Below, in pieces: positions 37,141 through 49,924 of a DNA stretch of 64,000 nt (the first letter of the stretch is position 1; each line of letters opens with the position of its first letter). A program made the position numbers and the translations under genes. The stretch is from Pseudomonas sp. St316 (lineage in GTDB: Bacteria > Pseudomonadota > Gammaproteobacteria > Pseudomonadales > Pseudomonadaceae). Where the stretch lies: NCBI RefSeq assembly GCF_018325905.1, contig NZ_AP021901.1, positions 6,542,001 to 6,606,000 of the forward strand, read 5' to 3'. The notes below the pieces were generated by a model, which saw only the letters and a program-made list of their open reading frames with translations, was not told where the DNA came from and did no database searches.

Positions 37141-39117
37141 TCAGCGGAACCGATCAACCTCTTGGCGCAGGTCCTGGGCCAGTTTTTCCAGTTCCTTGGC
37201 GGTGAGCGCCAGGTTCGAGACCACTTGGCGCTGTTCGCTGTTGGCCATGGCAATGCTTTGCAGGTTACTGCTGAGCAAGGTCGCGGTGCTGCTTTGTTCC
37301 TGGGTGGCGGTGGTGATCGCCGCAAATTGCTGGCCGGCCGAGCGGCTCTGCTCATCGATGCGCGCCAGGGCGGTGGCCACGTTGGCATTGCGCGACAGGC
37401 CTTCCTGCATCAACAGGTTGCCCTGCTCCATCGTGCTGATGGCATTGCCGGTTTCCTGCTGGATGCTATTGATCATGCTGGAAATTTCGTCAGTGGCCTG
37501 GCGGGTGCGGGAAGCCAGGCTGCGGACTTCATCGGCCACCACGGCGAAACCACGGCCCTGCTCGCCGGCGCGGGCAGCTTCGATGGCGGCGTTCAAGGCC
37601 AGCAGGTTGGTCTGCTCGGCAATCGAGGTGATCACACCCACGATGCCACCGATTTCCTGGGAACGCTGGCCCAAGGTATTGATGACCGTGGCCGTGCTGT
37701 TCAGCGCACCGGCAATTTGTTCCAGGGACGACGACGCTTCGTCCATCGAGGTCCGGCCAATACGGGTTTGTTGAGCGTTTTCCTGGGCCAGGCGCTCGGT
37801 ATTGCCCATGTTGTCGGCAATATTCAATGAGGTGGCACTGAACTCTTCCACCGCACCGGCCATGCTGGTGATTTCGCCGGATTGCTGCTCCATGCCTTCA
37901 TACGCTCCGCTGGACAACCCGGACAGCGCCTGGGCACGGCTGTTGACCTCCTGGGAGGCCTTGCGGATGTGCTCGACCATGGTCGACAAGGCCTGGCTCA
38001 TCTGGTTGAAGGCACGAGCCAACTGACCGATCTCGTCATGGCTCGACACGTTCAGGCGCACGCTCAGGTCGCCGGCGCCCAACGCTTCGGCCTGGCGCAC
38101 CAGGTCCCCAAGCGGCGCCAGTTTGCTGCGCAGCAACCACATCGCCGACCCGACTGCCAACAACATCGCCAGCAGGCTGCCAATGGCCAGTTGCGTACCG
38201 ACGCTCCAGGTCACGGCGCGAATCTCGGCTTTCGGCATGCTCGCCACCACCGCCCACGGCCCACCTTCGAACGGTACGGCAACGCTGTAGAAATCTTCGG
38301 CGGTATCTGTCCAGAACGCGCCCTTGCCCGGCTTTTTGATCAGAGCCGTAATGGTCGCGGTAGCGTTGTCCAGCGCCTGCACACCGGCCGGCGGTACCAG
38401 CCATTTGTTTTGTTCGTCCAGCAGCGCCAGGGAACCGGTCTGGCCGATCCGGAAGCGCTTGAGGTTCTCGAACTGCGCGTTCTGCGCATCGGTGTAGTCG
38501 AAGCCTACGTAAAGCACGGCAATGATCTTGCCGCTGCTGTCGCGTACGGGCGTGTACTGCGACATGTAGAAGCGTCCGAACAGCAGGGCTCGACCAATGT
38601 AGCTCTGCCCGCTGATCACCGGACCATAGGCAGGGCCGGCGCGATCGAGCACGGTACCAATGGCCCGCGTGCCGTCCTGCTTACTGACTGAAGTACTGAC
38701 GCGGATGAAATCATCGCCGCTGCGCACGAATACCGTGGCAACCCCGGCGGTCATCGCTTTGAAGTCATCCACTTCCTTGAAGTTGTTGTTCAACACTTCG
38801 CCGCCCAGGCTCAAGCCCGGGGTTTGTACGCCCGCCACCGTCACCGGCTGGTCCGGATGCACGCTCAGGCCCGCGCTGAAGCGCTTTTCGAACAGGCCGG
38901 CCAACCGCTGAGTACTCTCGCGCAAGGTGCTGTGGAAGGTATTGAGCTGGTCGGCCATCAGACGCGCTTCGCTGGCCAGATGTTCTTCACGGGTGGCAAG
39001 GTTCGCAGCGTCCAGCGAACGCAAGGCGAAGACGGTACTGCCGGAGATCACGACCGCCAGTATCACGGCGAGGGCAAGGCCTAGCTGTGAGGCGATCCGG
39101 GCACGGGGTTGAGACAT
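37141..39117 (-). CDS. Methyl-accepting chemotaxis protein with Cache sensor domain
   Basis: 658-residue inner-membrane chemoreceptor. TM1 is at about 10-32 ([20 protein letters not shown]). A large periplasmic Cache-type domain (about 35-310) has the family blocks [37 protein letters not shown] and [16 protein letters not shown] (Cache_3-Cache_2 pattern). TM2 ([20 protein letters not shown]), HAMP ([20 protein letters not shown]) and the signalling tip [20 protein letters not shown] follow. This Cache type usually binds small molecules such as amines or organic acids; the ligand here is not known. It is flanked by a REPIN and a LysR gene. Confidence 0.93.
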   Translation of the reverse strand: MSQPRARIASQLGLALAVILAVVISGSTVFALRSLDAANLATREEHLASEARLMADQLNTFHSTLRESTQRLAGLFEKRFSAGLSVHPDQPVTVAGVQTPGLSLGGEVLNNNFKEVDDFKAMTAGVATVFVRSGDDFIRVSTSVSKQDGTRAIGTVLDRAGPAYGPVISGQSYIGRALLFGRFYMSQYTPVRDSSGKIIAVLYVGFDYTDAQNAQFENLKRFRIGQTGSLALLDEQNKWLVPPAGVQALDNATATITALIKKPGKGAFWTDTAEDFYSVAVPFEGGPWAVVASMPKAEIRAVTWSVGTQLAIGSLLAMLLAVGSAMWLLRSKLAPLGDLVRQAEALGAGDLSVRLNVSSHDEIGQLARAFNQMSQALSTMVEHIRKASQEVNSRAQALSGLSSGAYEGMEQQSGEITSMAGAVEEFSATSLNIADNMGNTERLAQENAQQTRIGRTSMDEASSSLEQIAGALNSTATVINTLGQRSQEIGGIVGVITSIAEQTNLLALNAAIEAARAGEQGRGFAVVADEVRSLASRTRQATDEISSMINSIQQETGNAISTMEQGNLLMQEGLSRNANVATALARIDEQSRSAGQQFAAITTATQEQSSTATLLSSNLQSIAMANSEQRQVVSNLALTAKELEKLAQDLRQEVDRFR

Positions 39118-39304
39118 GACGGCTCCTGGCCGAGAGACCGGATCATCCTGATCACGCTCGCACGCTCGGCATTTTATTCAAGTGAGGTATAAGTAGACCC
39201 TTTCTGAACGAGGGTTCCATCTTCACGGATTCGGCGGCAAAGCCAAATACTTGAGCGGTTCGCAAGGATTAATATCAAGTGGCTATCACGCCAACTTCAA
39301 CGTT

Positions 39305-40225
39305 TCAGCCCAGACGCTGTACAGCGGGCAATTGCATGGCTTTGACCTCGCCCTGGAGAAAGTCACTGAGCCGGCGCAAACGTTCACCTCCCGGCCGGGT
39401 TTTCGGCCAAACCAGATAGTAATGTTCACCGCTGGCGACAGCCGTCGGCCATGGCAGGCTCAGGCGTCCCTGGGCAACGTCCTCGGCCACCATCAACAGG
39501 TCACCCATGGAAACCCCATAGCCGCGTGCTGCCGCGATCATGCCCAGCTCCAAGGTATCGAACACCTGGCCCCCTTTGAGCGAGACCTTGTCGGACAGGC
39601 CCATGCGTTGCAGCCAGTTACGCCAGTCCCGGCGATCCGGCGTGGGGTGCAGCAATTCAGCGCTGGCCAACCGCGCCACATCCCAAGGCTGGTCGTTCAA
39701 CAGGTTCGGCGCACCCACCGGGATCAGTTCCTCGGGAAACAGCAAACTGGCCTCCCAGTCCGCCGGAAAATGGCCGTTGCCCAACAACACGGCGCAATCG
39801 AAGGGTTCGACGTTGAAGTCCACCGAGTCGATGTCCATCCAGGCACTGGTCAGTTGCACCTCGTTGCCGGGTTGCAAATGGCGGAAGCGACTCAAGCGCG
39901 CCAACAACCAGCGCATCGTCAACGTGGAGGGCGCTTTCATGCGCAGGATGCCATCCTCGCCATGCAAGGTATGGCAGGCCCGCTCCAGCGCCATGAAGCC
40001 CTCGCGTACGCCCGGTAACAGCAAGCGCGCCGCCTCGGTCAATTGCAGGTTGCGGCCGCTGCGCAGGAACAGCCGACAGGCAAAGTGATCTTCCAGCGTG
40101 CGAATGTGCCGGCTGACAGCGCTCTGGGTGATCGACAGCTCTTCAGCGGCCCGGGTGAACGAGCTGTAGCGAGCCGCGGCTTCGAATGCCCGCAGCGCAT
40201 AAAGAGGAGGAAGACGACGAGACAT
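39305..40225 (-). CDS. LysR-family transcriptional regulator
   Basis: 306 residues from the ATG at 40225 (GGAG eight bases ahead). The N-terminal winged helix-turn-helix is PPLYALRAFEAAARYSSFTR and AAEELSITQSAVSRHIRTLE, followed by an effector domain (about 90-300). The helix-turn-helix resembles the GcvA subgroup (RAFEAAAR, SITQSAVSRHI). It is divergent from a MATE exporter, 152 bp apart, in the same arrangement as P. aeruginosa PA5293/PA5294, so it may control that exporter; this is not shown by sequence. Confidence 0.9.
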   Translation of the reverse strand: MSRRLPPLYALRAFEAAARYSSFTRAAEELSITQSAVSRHIRTLEDHFACRLFLRSGRNLQLTEAARLLLPGVREGFMALERACHTLHGEDGILRMKAPSTLTMRWLLARLSRFRHLQPGNEVQLTSAWMDIDSVDFNVEPFDCAVLLGNGHFPADWEASLLFPEELIPVGAPNLLNDQPWDVARLASAELLHPTPDRRDWRNWLQRMGLSDKVSLKGGQVFDTLELGMIAAARGYGVSMGDLLMVAEDVAQGRLSLPWPTAVASGEHYYLVWPKTRPGGERLRRLSDFLQGEVKAMQLPAVQRLG

Positions 40226-40377
40226 CACAAAAGCTCCATGGCGTTGTTCGCAAACCCTACCAGAAACACATCCTGCATGAGTTTTAATCATGCCAGCGAT
40301 CTTTTTTATCCCTTTGTGCAATCCGCCGAGAGCACCGAGAATCGTTGCTTTACTGCCTTGTTTGAACATGGAGCGTG

Positions 40378-41778
40378 ATGATCATGCGGCATCCAGCGCG
40401 TACCGAACTCTGGGCCATCCTGCGGCTGGCGGGACCGTTGATTGCCTCGCAGTTGGCGCACATGCTGATGGTGCTCACCGACACCGTGATGATGGCACGC
40501 CTGAGCCCCGAAGCCCTGGCCGGCGGTGGGCTTGGGGCGGCCACCTATTCGTTCGTGTCGATCTTCTGCATCGGCGTGATCGCTGCGGTGGGCACCCTGG
40601 TCGCGATCCGCCAGGGCGCAGGCGATGTCGAAGGCGCCACCCGGTTGACCCAGGCCGGGTTATGGCTGGCCTGGCTGATGGCGCTGATGGCCGGGTTGCT
40701 GCTGTGGAACCTCAAGCCGGTGCTGCTGATGTTCGGCCAGACCGAAACCAACGTGCTTTCCGCCGGCCAGTTCCTGCTGGCGCTGCCGTTCGCCCTGCCC
40801 GGCTACTTGAGCTTCATGGCCCTGCGCGGCTTCACCAGCGCCATCGGCCGGGCCACACCGGTCATGGTGATCAGCCTTGGCGGCACGGTGGCCAACTTCC
40901 TGCTCAACTATGCGCTCATCACTGGCATGTTCGGCCTGCCGAAACTCGGCTTGATGGGGATCGGCCTGGTCACGGCCATCGTCGCCAACTGCATGGCCCT
41001 GGCGCTGGCCTGGCATATCCATCGGCACCCGGCCTACCGTGCCTATCCATTGCTCGATGGCCTGTCGCGGCCCAATCGCCAATACCTCAAGGAACTGTGG
41101 CGCCTGGGCCTGCCGATCGGCGGCACTTACGCGGTGGAGGTCGGGCTGTTTGCGTTTGCCGCACTGTGCATGGGCACCATGGGCAGCACACCGTTGGCCG
41201 CCCACCAGATCGCGCTGCAAATCGTCTCGGTGGCGTTCATGGTGCCGGCGGGGATGTCCTACGCCATCACCATGCGCATCGGCCAGCACTACGGCGCCGG
41301 GCAGTTGCTGATGGCGCGCCTGGCCGGTCGGGTCGGGATTGGCTTTGGCGCGGCGGCCATGCTGGCGTTCGCCATGGTGTTCTGGCTGCTGCCCCACCCG
41401 TTGATCGGCTTGTTCCTGGACCACAACGACCCGGCGTTTCGCGACGTGATCAACCTGGCCGTGAGCCTGCTGGCGGTGGCGGCGTGGTTCGAGCTGTTTG
41501 ACGGCACGCAAACCATTGCCATGGGCTGCATTCGCGGGCTCAAGGACGCCAAGACCACCTTCCTGGTAGGCCTGGGGTGCTATTGGCTGATCGGCGCGCC
41601 GGCGGCGTGGTGGATGGCGTTTCACCTGAACTGGGGGCCGACCGGCGTCTGGTGGGGCCTGGCCCTGGGGCTGGCCTGCGCGGCCGTGAGCCTGACGCTG
41701 GCGTTTGAATGGAAGATGAAGCGGATGATCAGGCGTGAGCCTGGGCAGCAAGGTTTTCAAGCTATCCAAGCCAAGTGA
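40378..41778 (+). CDS. MATE-family multidrug efflux protein (NorM-like)
   Basis: 466-residue inner-membrane antiporter with twelve hydrophobic segments in two related halves. The first half begins RTELWAILRLAGPLIASQLA and has VLTDTVMMARLSPEALAG; the second half has LWRLGLPIGGTYAVEVGLFA and LAAHQIALQIVSVAFMVPAG. These are the NorM-type blocks; NorM/PmpM exporters expel cationic drugs using sodium or proton gradients. The start is ambiguous: ATGs at 40378 and 40384 both follow a GGAG (spacing 4 and 10). The LysR gene lies divergently upstream. Confidence 0.92.
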   Translation: MIMRHPARTELWAILRLAGPLIASQLAHMLMVLTDTVMMARLSPEALAGGGLGAATYSFVSIFCIGVIAAVGTLVAIRQGAGDVEGATRLTQAGLWLAWLMALMAGLLLWNLKPVLLMFGQTETNVLSAGQFLLALPFALPGYLSFMALRGFTSAIGRATPVMVISLGGTVANFLLNYALITGMFGLPKLGLMGIGLVTAIVANCMALALAWHIHRHPAYRAYPLLDGLSRPNRQYLKELWRLGLPIGGTYAVEVGLFAFAALCMGTMGSTPLAAHQIALQIVSVAFMVPAGMSYAITMRIGQHYGAGQLLMARLAGRVGIGFGAAAMLAFAMVFWLLPHPLIGLFLDHNDPAFRDVINLAVSLLAVAAWFELFDGTQTIAMGCIRGLKDAKTTFLVGLGCYWLIGAPAAWWMAFHLNWGPTGVWWGLALGLACAAVSLTLAFEWKMKRMIRREPGQQGFQAIQAK

Positions 41779-41789
41779 AATCTATCCCC

Positions 41790-41879
41790 CTGTGGGAGCG
41801 AGCTTGCTCGCGATTGCGATAGACCTGTCACATCGATTCTGACTGACACACCGCTATCGCGAGCAAGCTCGCTCCCACA
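41790..41879. repeat. REPIN (GTGGGAGCGAGCTTGCTCGCGA type)
   Basis: REP and inverted REP around a spacer of about 45 bp, filling most of the gap between the convergent MATE and GSDEF/EAL genes. The right half of the spacer (ACACCGCTATCGCGAGC) is shared with other copies. Confidence 0.88.
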
Positions 41880-41889
41880 AGGTTTTGTG

Positions 41890-43560
41890 TCAGCTGATTT
41901 CCAGCATCGATTGCTGATCACCTTCGAACGTCAAGTACTCAACCAACTCCGACAACGGCAACGGCTTGCTAATCAGGAAGCCCTGCACCTGGTCGCAACC
42001 AAAGCCGCGTAGCAGGTCCAGTTGTTCCTGGGTTTCCACACCTTCGGCCACCACTTCCAGGTTGAGGTTGTGCGCCAGGTTGATCATCGCGTGCACCAGC
42101 TTGCGGTTCTCTTCGCGCTGCTCCATGCCACCGACGAAGCTCTTGTCGATCTTGAGCAAGGCGATCGGCAGGCTGTTGAGGTGCACAAACGAGGAGAAAC
42201 CGGTGCCGAAGTCGTCCAGGGAGAAGCGCACCCCCAGGCGGCCCAGGGCATCCATGGTCTGCTTGACCAGTTCGCTACGGCGCATGACGGCGGTTTCGGT
42301 GAGTTCGAACTCCAGCCATTGCGCCTCGACGCCCCGCTCAGCAATCAGCCGGCTCAAGGTCGGCAGCAACTGGCTGTCCTGGAACTGTCGGAACGACAGG
42401 TTGACCGCCATGTGCAACGGCGCCAGCCCCCGCTCGCGCAAAGCCTGCATGTCCCGCAGCGCCCGGGAAATCACCCAATAGCCCAGCGGCACGATCAGGC
42501 CACTCTGTTCGGCCAGCGGCACGAACTCACTCGGTGGCAGCAAGCCACGTTCGCCGTGACGCCAGCGGACCAACGCTTCGAGGCCGACAATGTGGCCGCC
42601 ATCGAGGTTCAGCCGTGGCTGGTAATGCAGCTCCAGCTCGTCACGACGCAGTGCCCGGCGCAGTTCGCTTTCCAGGTCGGCGAGGCTGCGGGCATTGCGG
42701 TTGATGCGCTCGTTGAAGATATGAAAAGTGCAGCCCTGGGTGCTCTTGGCCTGCTGCATGGCAATGTGGGCATGCCACATCAGCGGATCGGCGCCGGCCT
42801 GGGCGCGGGCGTGGGCAACGCCCAGGCTGCAGCCGATCAGCAGGCTTTCACCGTCCACCCAATAGGGTTCGGCCAAAGCTTCGGTAATACGCTCGGCCAT
42901 CCACTCGGCCCGCTGTGGTGCGCGGCGGGTGTCGATCAACAGGGCGAATTCATCACTGCCCAACCGCGCCAATTGATCGCCGGCCTCGAGCGAGTTCTTG
43001 AGCCGCGACACCACTTGCAGGATCAAGCGGTCACCGGCCTGGTGGCCAAGGGCGTCATTGGCGTGACGAAAGTTGTCCAGGTCCAGGTGACCGAGCGCCA
43101 GTCCACGGCCGTCGTTTTCCGCCAGGCGCGCCGCCAGCAGCGTCTGGAAACCCTGGCGATTGGCGATGCCCGTCAATGGGTCCTGTTCGGCAAGGCGCTG
43201 CAAGGTGTTTTCCAGCACGCCGCGTTCGCGCACATGGCGCAGGCAACGACGCAGGGTCGCGCTGTCGAGGACATCACGCACCAACCAGTCGCTGACACCG
43301 TCGGGGGCAACTGCCGGCTCGTGCTCAAGCAACAGGATCGTCGGCAGGCTGCAACGACCCGGTGCCGGCTGCAACGCCGCAACGGTCAGCAACACCGCGT
43401 TGCGATTATCTTCGAACAGGCTGCTGACTGACTCCCAGCTCGGGGCGCTGATCAACACGACCAAGGGCCCCAAGGGCGCCAGGCACTCGCGCAATATTGC
43501 TGACCACGCAGGCTCTTGGGCCAATAACAGCAAACGCAAGGGTTCGACAGGCGTTGACAA
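41890..43560 (-). CDS. GGDEF/EAL c-di-GMP phosphodiesterase with degenerate receiver-like N-terminus
   Basis: 556 residues. The N-terminal ~120 residues (LRLLLLAQEPAWSAILRECL) look like a receiver domain lacking an obvious phospho-Asp. The GGDEF domain (about 125-290) has the altered signature RLGSDEFALL. The EAL domain (about 310-545) keeps the active residues: GLEALVRW, NLSFRQFQDS, ELTETAVM, DDFGTGFSSF, KIDKSFVGG and VVAEGVETQEQ. It is thus likely a phosphodiesterase whose GGDEF part may bind GTP or be inactive. Position (MATE - this - rep) matches P. aeruginosa PA5295, reported as the phosphodiesterase ProE. It starts with a rare TTG at 43560, supported by GGGAG five bases ahead. Confidence 0.9.
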   Translation of the reverse strand: MSTPVEPLRLLLLAQEPAWSAILRECLAPLGPLVVLISAPSWESVSSLFEDNRNAVLLTVAALQPAPGRCSLPTILLLEHEPAVAPDGVSDWLVRDVLDSATLRRCLRHVRERGVLENTLQRLAEQDPLTGIANRQGFQTLLAARLAENDGRGLALGHLDLDNFRHANDALGHQAGDRLILQVVSRLKNSLEAGDQLARLGSDEFALLIDTRRAPQRAEWMAERITEALAEPYWVDGESLLIGCSLGVAHARAQAGADPLMWHAHIAMQQAKSTQGCTFHIFNERINRNARSLADLESELRRALRRDELELHYQPRLNLDGGHIVGLEALVRWRHGERGLLPPSEFVPLAEQSGLIVPLGYWVISRALRDMQALRERGLAPLHMAVNLSFRQFQDSQLLPTLSRLIAERGVEAQWLEFELTETAVMRRSELVKQTMDALGRLGVRFSLDDFGTGFSSFVHLNSLPIALLKIDKSFVGGMEQREENRKLVHAMINLAHNLNLEVVAEGVETQEQLDLLRGFGCDQVQGFLISKPLPLSELVEYLTFEGDQQSMLEIS

Positions 43561-43832
43561 GCTGACTCCCTAGACTCTGCAAGGTGGTAGGCGCCGGGCA
43601 TTATGACGTGCCGATGGGCAATGACCAATGCCAATGGTTCTCAAACACGCGGTTTCGGTGGTTTTTTCCACTCCAAATCCTGCGCTGGACGCAATTGGCC
43701 CCACATCCTGCGTGAAAGTAACAGAAGCGGCAAATGACAATGCGCTGTGCGTCACAAGTCGGACAGAGCAGCACAATTCTCTGAGCCTGTTAAAATGCCG
43801 GCCCATTTCGCAAACGACTCCCTGACTCTGTC

Positions 43833-46470
<2,638 letters not shown>

Positions 46471-46482
46471 CCCCGATGTCTC

Positions 46483-46576
46483 CCTGTGGGAGCGAGCTTG
46501 CTCGCGATAGCGGTCTGTCAGACACATTTTATGTAACAGACACACCGCTATCGCGAGCAAGCTCGCTCCCACAGGG
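46483..46576. repeat. REPIN (GTGGGAGCGAGCTTGCTCGCGA type)
   Basis: REP and inverted REP with a 45-bp spacer, lying between the convergent xpt and acetyl-CoA hydrolase genes. The spacer itself is partly palindromic (TCTGTCAGACAC / TAACAGACAC). Confidence 0.88.
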
Positions 46577-46591
46577 GTTCTAGATGGGTCG

Positions 46592-48514
46592 CTAAGACGC
46601 GGTGGCCTTAAGCCCCGCCAGCAACAACCGCTGGTACAGATCCTCCTTCAGCCCGTCAGTGCTCGCCAATTGCATCCGCTCCAGGTGTTCTGCAAAAGCC
46701 GAAGGCTCCGGCGCATCCAGCGCCGCCTTGCCCAGCTCCAGGATCTCGGTGAGCTTGAACTTGCTCTTGAGCCAGTTCAGCGCACGCAACAAGTCCCGCT
46801 CAATGGCATCGAAGTCGCAGCCCAGCGGGTATTCGGGGAACAGGTTCGGGTGGCGCGCCTGGATCGCCTGCAAGCGTTCCGATGTGTTGTCGGCGAACCG
46901 TGGATCGAGGCGGAAGTCCTTCGGCAATTTGCCGGCATTCTGGGCCTGTTCGATCAGCCCCGGCTGGAAGCGTGAGTCACTGATGTTCAGCAACGCCTCG
47001 ATCACCGCCGCGTCGGTCTTGCCTCGCAGGTCGGCGATGCCGTACTCGGTCACCACGATGTCCCGCAGGTGCCGGGGAATCGTGCAATGGCCGTACTCCC
47101 AGACGATGTTCGAGCTGATCTCGCCCCCGGCCTCACGCCAACTGCGCAGCAGCAGGATCGAGCGCCCGCCCTCCAGCGCATGGCCCTGGGCGACGAAGTT
47201 GTACTGCCCGCCCACACCGCTGAGCACCCGTCCGTCCTCCAACTGATCGGCCACCCCGGCCCCCATCAGGGTCATGGTGAAGACCGTGTTGATAAAACGG
47301 GCATCCAGGCGCTGCAGGCGCTTGAGCTGTTCCTGGCCGTACAGCTCGTTGATGTAACTGATGCGCGTCATGTTGAATTCGAGAAGACGGCTTTGCGGCA
47401 ACTCGCGCAGGCGCTCATAAAAACTGCGCGGCCCGAGGAAAAACCCGCCGTGTATGCAGATGCCGTCAGGTTGCGCCGCCTCGTCGAGGGTCCCGGCGTT
47501 GGCCCGTTCCTGGGTCGGTTCGTCGGGATAGACCTTGCGCCGGATGATCCCGGCCTCGGCCAGTACCAGCAAACCGTTGACGAACATTTCACTGCATCCG
47601 TACAGCCCTTTGGCAAACGGCTCGACGCCACCCTCGCGCTCGATCAGTTGCGCCCACTGGCTAAGGTTCAGGTCCGCCAGCAGCGCCTGGTAACCGGCGT
47701 TATCGGCCTGGCGCGCCAACAGCGCTGCCGTCAATGCATCGCCCATGGCGCCGATGCCGATCTGCAGCGTGCCGCCGTCGCGCACCAGCGTACTGGCGTG
47801 CAGGCCGATCAGATGGTCCTGGAACCCCACCGGCATGTTCGGCGTGGAAAACAACGTGTGGCTGTCCTTTTCGTCGATCAACAAGTCGAAAGCGTCGATG
47901 CCGACTTCCGCGTCGCCCGGCATGTAGGGCAAATCGTTGTGTACCTGGCCGACCAGGAGAATGGTCTCCCCGACCGCCCGGCGCTTGGCGATCATCGGCA
48001 GCAGGTCGAGGGTGATGTCCGGGTTGCAGCTCAGGCTCAGGCGATCCGGGTGCCGTGGGTCGCTCGCCACCAGTTGCGCCACCAGGTTCAAGCCGGCGGC
48101 GTTGATGTCCCGGGCCGCATGGCTGTAGTTGCTGCTGACGTAATTCTGCTGGGCCGAGACGCTGTGCAGCAGGCTGCCGGGCTGCATGAAGAACTGCTCG
48201 ACCCGTATGTTGGGTGGCAAACTGTCCTGATGCAGGTCGGCCAGGTAATCCAGTTCGGGGTAATCACCGAAGACCCGTTCGACAAAGGGCTCAAGGAAGC
48301 GCTTCTGCAAACCATCGCCCAGGTTCGGCCGGCCCAGGCTCAGGGCGGTGTAGATGGTCAGCTGTCGCTCGGGCAGCTGTGCGATACGCCGGTACAGCGC
48401 GTTGGCGAACAGGTTGGGTTTGCCCAACCCCAGGGGCATGCCGAGATGAATATGCGCGGGCAGGCGCTCGAGCACGTCATCCACCGCCTGTTCGATTGAA
48501 CACAACTGCACCAT
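46592..48514 (-). CDS. Acetyl-CoA hydrolase/transferase family protein
   Basis: 640-residue cytoplasmic protein of the CoA-transferase family I fold. It starts MVQLCSIEQAVDDVLERLPA; the ATG at 48514 has a GGAGGG site five bases ahead, whereas a longer frame runs through the preceding terminator and cytochrome gene. Blocks of the family include GQVHNDLPYMPGDAEVG, LQIGIGAMGDALTAALL, and in the C-terminal domain GVGGQYNFVAQGHALEGGRS and HLRDIVVTEYGIADLRGKTD. The Glu of the catalytic region is likely in VVTEYG-type positions, not proven. It may move CoA between short acyl groups or hydrolyse acetyl-CoA. Confidence 0.87.
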   Translation of the reverse strand: MVQLCSIEQAVDDVLERLPAHIHLGMPLGLGKPNLFANALYRRIAQLPERQLTIYTALSLGRPNLGDGLQKRFLEPFVERVFGDYPELDYLADLHQDSLPPNIRVEQFFMQPGSLLHSVSAQQNYVSSNYSHAARDINAAGLNLVAQLVASDPRHPDRLSLSCNPDITLDLLPMIAKRRAVGETILLVGQVHNDLPYMPGDAEVGIDAFDLLIDEKDSHTLFSTPNMPVGFQDHLIGLHASTLVRDGGTLQIGIGAMGDALTAALLARQADNAGYQALLADLNLSQWAQLIEREGGVEPFAKGLYGCSEMFVNGLLVLAEAGIIRRKVYPDEPTQERANAGTLDEAAQPDGICIHGGFFLGPRSFYERLRELPQSRLLEFNMTRISYINELYGQEQLKRLQRLDARFINTVFTMTLMGAGVADQLEDGRVLSGVGGQYNFVAQGHALEGGRSILLLRSWREAGGEISSNIVWEYGHCTIPRHLRDIVVTEYGIADLRGKTDAAVIEALLNISDSRFQPGLIEQAQNAGKLPKDFRLDPRFADNTSERLQAIQARHPNLFPEYPLGCDFDAIERDLLRALNWLKSKFKLTEILELGKAALDAPEPSAFAEHLERMQLASTDGLKEDLYQRLLLAGLKATAS

Positions 48515-48604
48515 CGGACCCTCCAGGACATTCCATGAATGTGGGTTGGACCGAGCTTGCCGGGTCTTGGTTGCGATGAACAGCCCTGGAAAAAAACCGG
48601 GCAC

Positions 48605-48632
48605 AAAAAAGCCGCTCGTAAGCGGCTTTTTG
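48605..48632 (-). terminator. Intrinsic terminator of the cytochrome c5 gene
   Basis: Stem AAAAAGCCGCT / AGCGGCTTTTT with a CGTA loop, 19 bases beyond the cytochrome stop. Confidence 0.88.
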
Positions 48633-48650
48633 CTGAAAGATACCGGCGTA

Positions 48651-49076
48651 TTACAGGCCGGACATCTCTTTGATGGCGCCCTTGAGGTCGTCATCCGAGC
48701 AATCGGCGCAGGTGCCTTTAGGCGGCATGGAGTTGATGCCGGTAATGGCCTTGGCCAAGATACCGTCGAGACCGCCCTGGTGGTCGGCGCGTTCTTTCCA
48801 GGCAGCTTTGTCACCAATTTTCGGCGCACCCAGCAGGCCCGTGCCGTGGCAGGCGTTGCAGTGTTTTGCAATCACGTCAGCCGGCTCCTTGGCACCACCA
48901 GCGCCGCCCGCGGCAGTGGCAACTTCCATGCCTTTGCATTCTTTCCCCTGGACGCAGACCTGGCCGACCGGTTCAAGGCGCTTGGCGATTTCGTCGGTGG
49001 TCGCCGCTTGGGCACTGACTGCCCAAAGGGCCAATACGGTTGCTGGTGCAGCCAGCATTTTCATAATTAGGTTCAC
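48651..49076 (-). CDS. Cytochrome c5 family protein
   Basis: Periplasmic mono-heme cytochrome c, 141 residues. The signal peptide is MNLIMKMLAAPATVLALWAV with cleavage after AQA. The heme site is KHCNACHGTGLLGAPKIGDK; the distal Met is in INSMPPKGTCADCSDDDL, which also holds a Cys pair typical of cytochrome c5. The GTG at 49076 is preferred because GAGGG lies seven bases upstream; the ATG at 49064 has none. It corresponds in position to P. aeruginosa PA5300 (cycB) and probably donates electrons to terminal oxidases. Confidence 0.9.
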   Translation of the reverse strand: MNLIMKMLAAPATVLALWAVSAQAATTDEIAKRLEPVGQVCVQGKECKGMEVATAAGGAGGAKEPADVIAKHCNACHGTGLLGAPKIGDKAAWKERADHQGGLDGILAKAITGINSMPPKGTCADCSDDDLKGAIKEMSGL

Positions 49077-49247
49077 GCGTACACCCTCAATGGTGGCTAG
49101 TCACGCCTGCGGCCACGGTTTGCAGGCGGGCGCAAGTATAGCGGTAAGCCCGTCACACTGAAACAACCCCAAAGTCGCAAGGGTCTTGTTTGCAACGACA
49201 GCTCATTCCTTGGGCGCCTTTGCCCTACAGGGCCGACGCCTCTTTTT

Positions 49248-49796
49248 CTAGAAATTGGCCGGTGTGGCTGCGCTGATCAGTCGCGCCGGCACGTCGAACG
49301 GATTACGGAAACGGTGGGGCTTGGTGCTTTCGAAATAGTAGCTGTCGCCGGCTTCGAGCACGAAGGTTTCGACACCGACCACCAGTTCCAGCCGGCCTTC
49401 CACCAGGATCCCGGTTTCTTCGCCCTCATGGGTGAGCATCTCTTCACCGGTGTCGGCGCCAGGCGGATAGATTTCGTTGAGGAAGGCAATCGCCCGGCTC
49501 GGGTGTGCCCTGCCCACCAGCTTCATGGTCACGGCGCCGTCGGAGATGTCGATCAGTTCGTTGGCTTTATAGACGATCTGGGTCGGTTTCTCCTGAAGGA
49601 TTTCTTCGGAGAAAAACTCGACCATGGACATGGGAATCCCGCCAAGGACCTTACGCAGCGAGCTGATCGAGGGGCTGACGCTGTTCTTCTCGATCATCGA
49701 AATAGTGCTGTTGGTGACGCCCGCGCGCTTGGCGAGTTCACGCTGGGAAAGGCCTTTGAGTTTACGAATGGATTGCAGTCGTTCACCGACGTCCAA
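49248..49796 (-). CDS. pauR: PauR, XRE-cupin polyamine-responsive regulator
   Basis: 182 residues: N-terminal XRE helix-turn-helix (LQSIRKLKGLSQRELAKRAG, STISMIEKNSVSPSISSLRK) and C-terminal cupin (about 105-180: GEEMLTHEGEETGILVEGRL, GDSYYFESTKPHRFRN). This PuuR-type architecture and the position between cytochrome c5 and dadX match P. aeruginosa PA5301, PauR, which represses polyamine catabolic genes until polyamines bind. Other likely members of that regulon in the window are the flavoprotein at 53991 and pauC at 60323. It starts with TTG at 49796, with GGAGG eight bases ahead. Confidence 0.88.
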   Translation of the reverse strand: MDVGERLQSIRKLKGLSQRELAKRAGVTNSTISMIEKNSVSPSISSLRKVLGGIPMSMVEFFSEEILQEKPTQIVYKANELIDISDGAVTMKLVGRAHPSRAIAFLNEIYPPGADTGEEMLTHEGEETGILVEGRLELVVGVETFVLEAGDSYYFESTKPHRFRNPFDVPARLISAATPANF

Positions 49797-49924
49797 TGCT
49801 GGAGCCTCCAGGGAATCAGGTTGTGAGGAAAGTGAGCGTTATCATGGCGACAGCGTTCAGTATTTACAACACTTTGACCCGAATCCTGTGCGGTGAAGCG
49901 ACTTTCGGTAGGTGGCGCTTCGTG

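Noticed and set aside
48515..48871. N-terminal extension of the acetyl-CoA hydrolase/transferase frame
   Set aside because: It runs through the cytochrome terminator and the end of the cytochrome gene; the family N-terminus and a GGAGGG site are at 48514.
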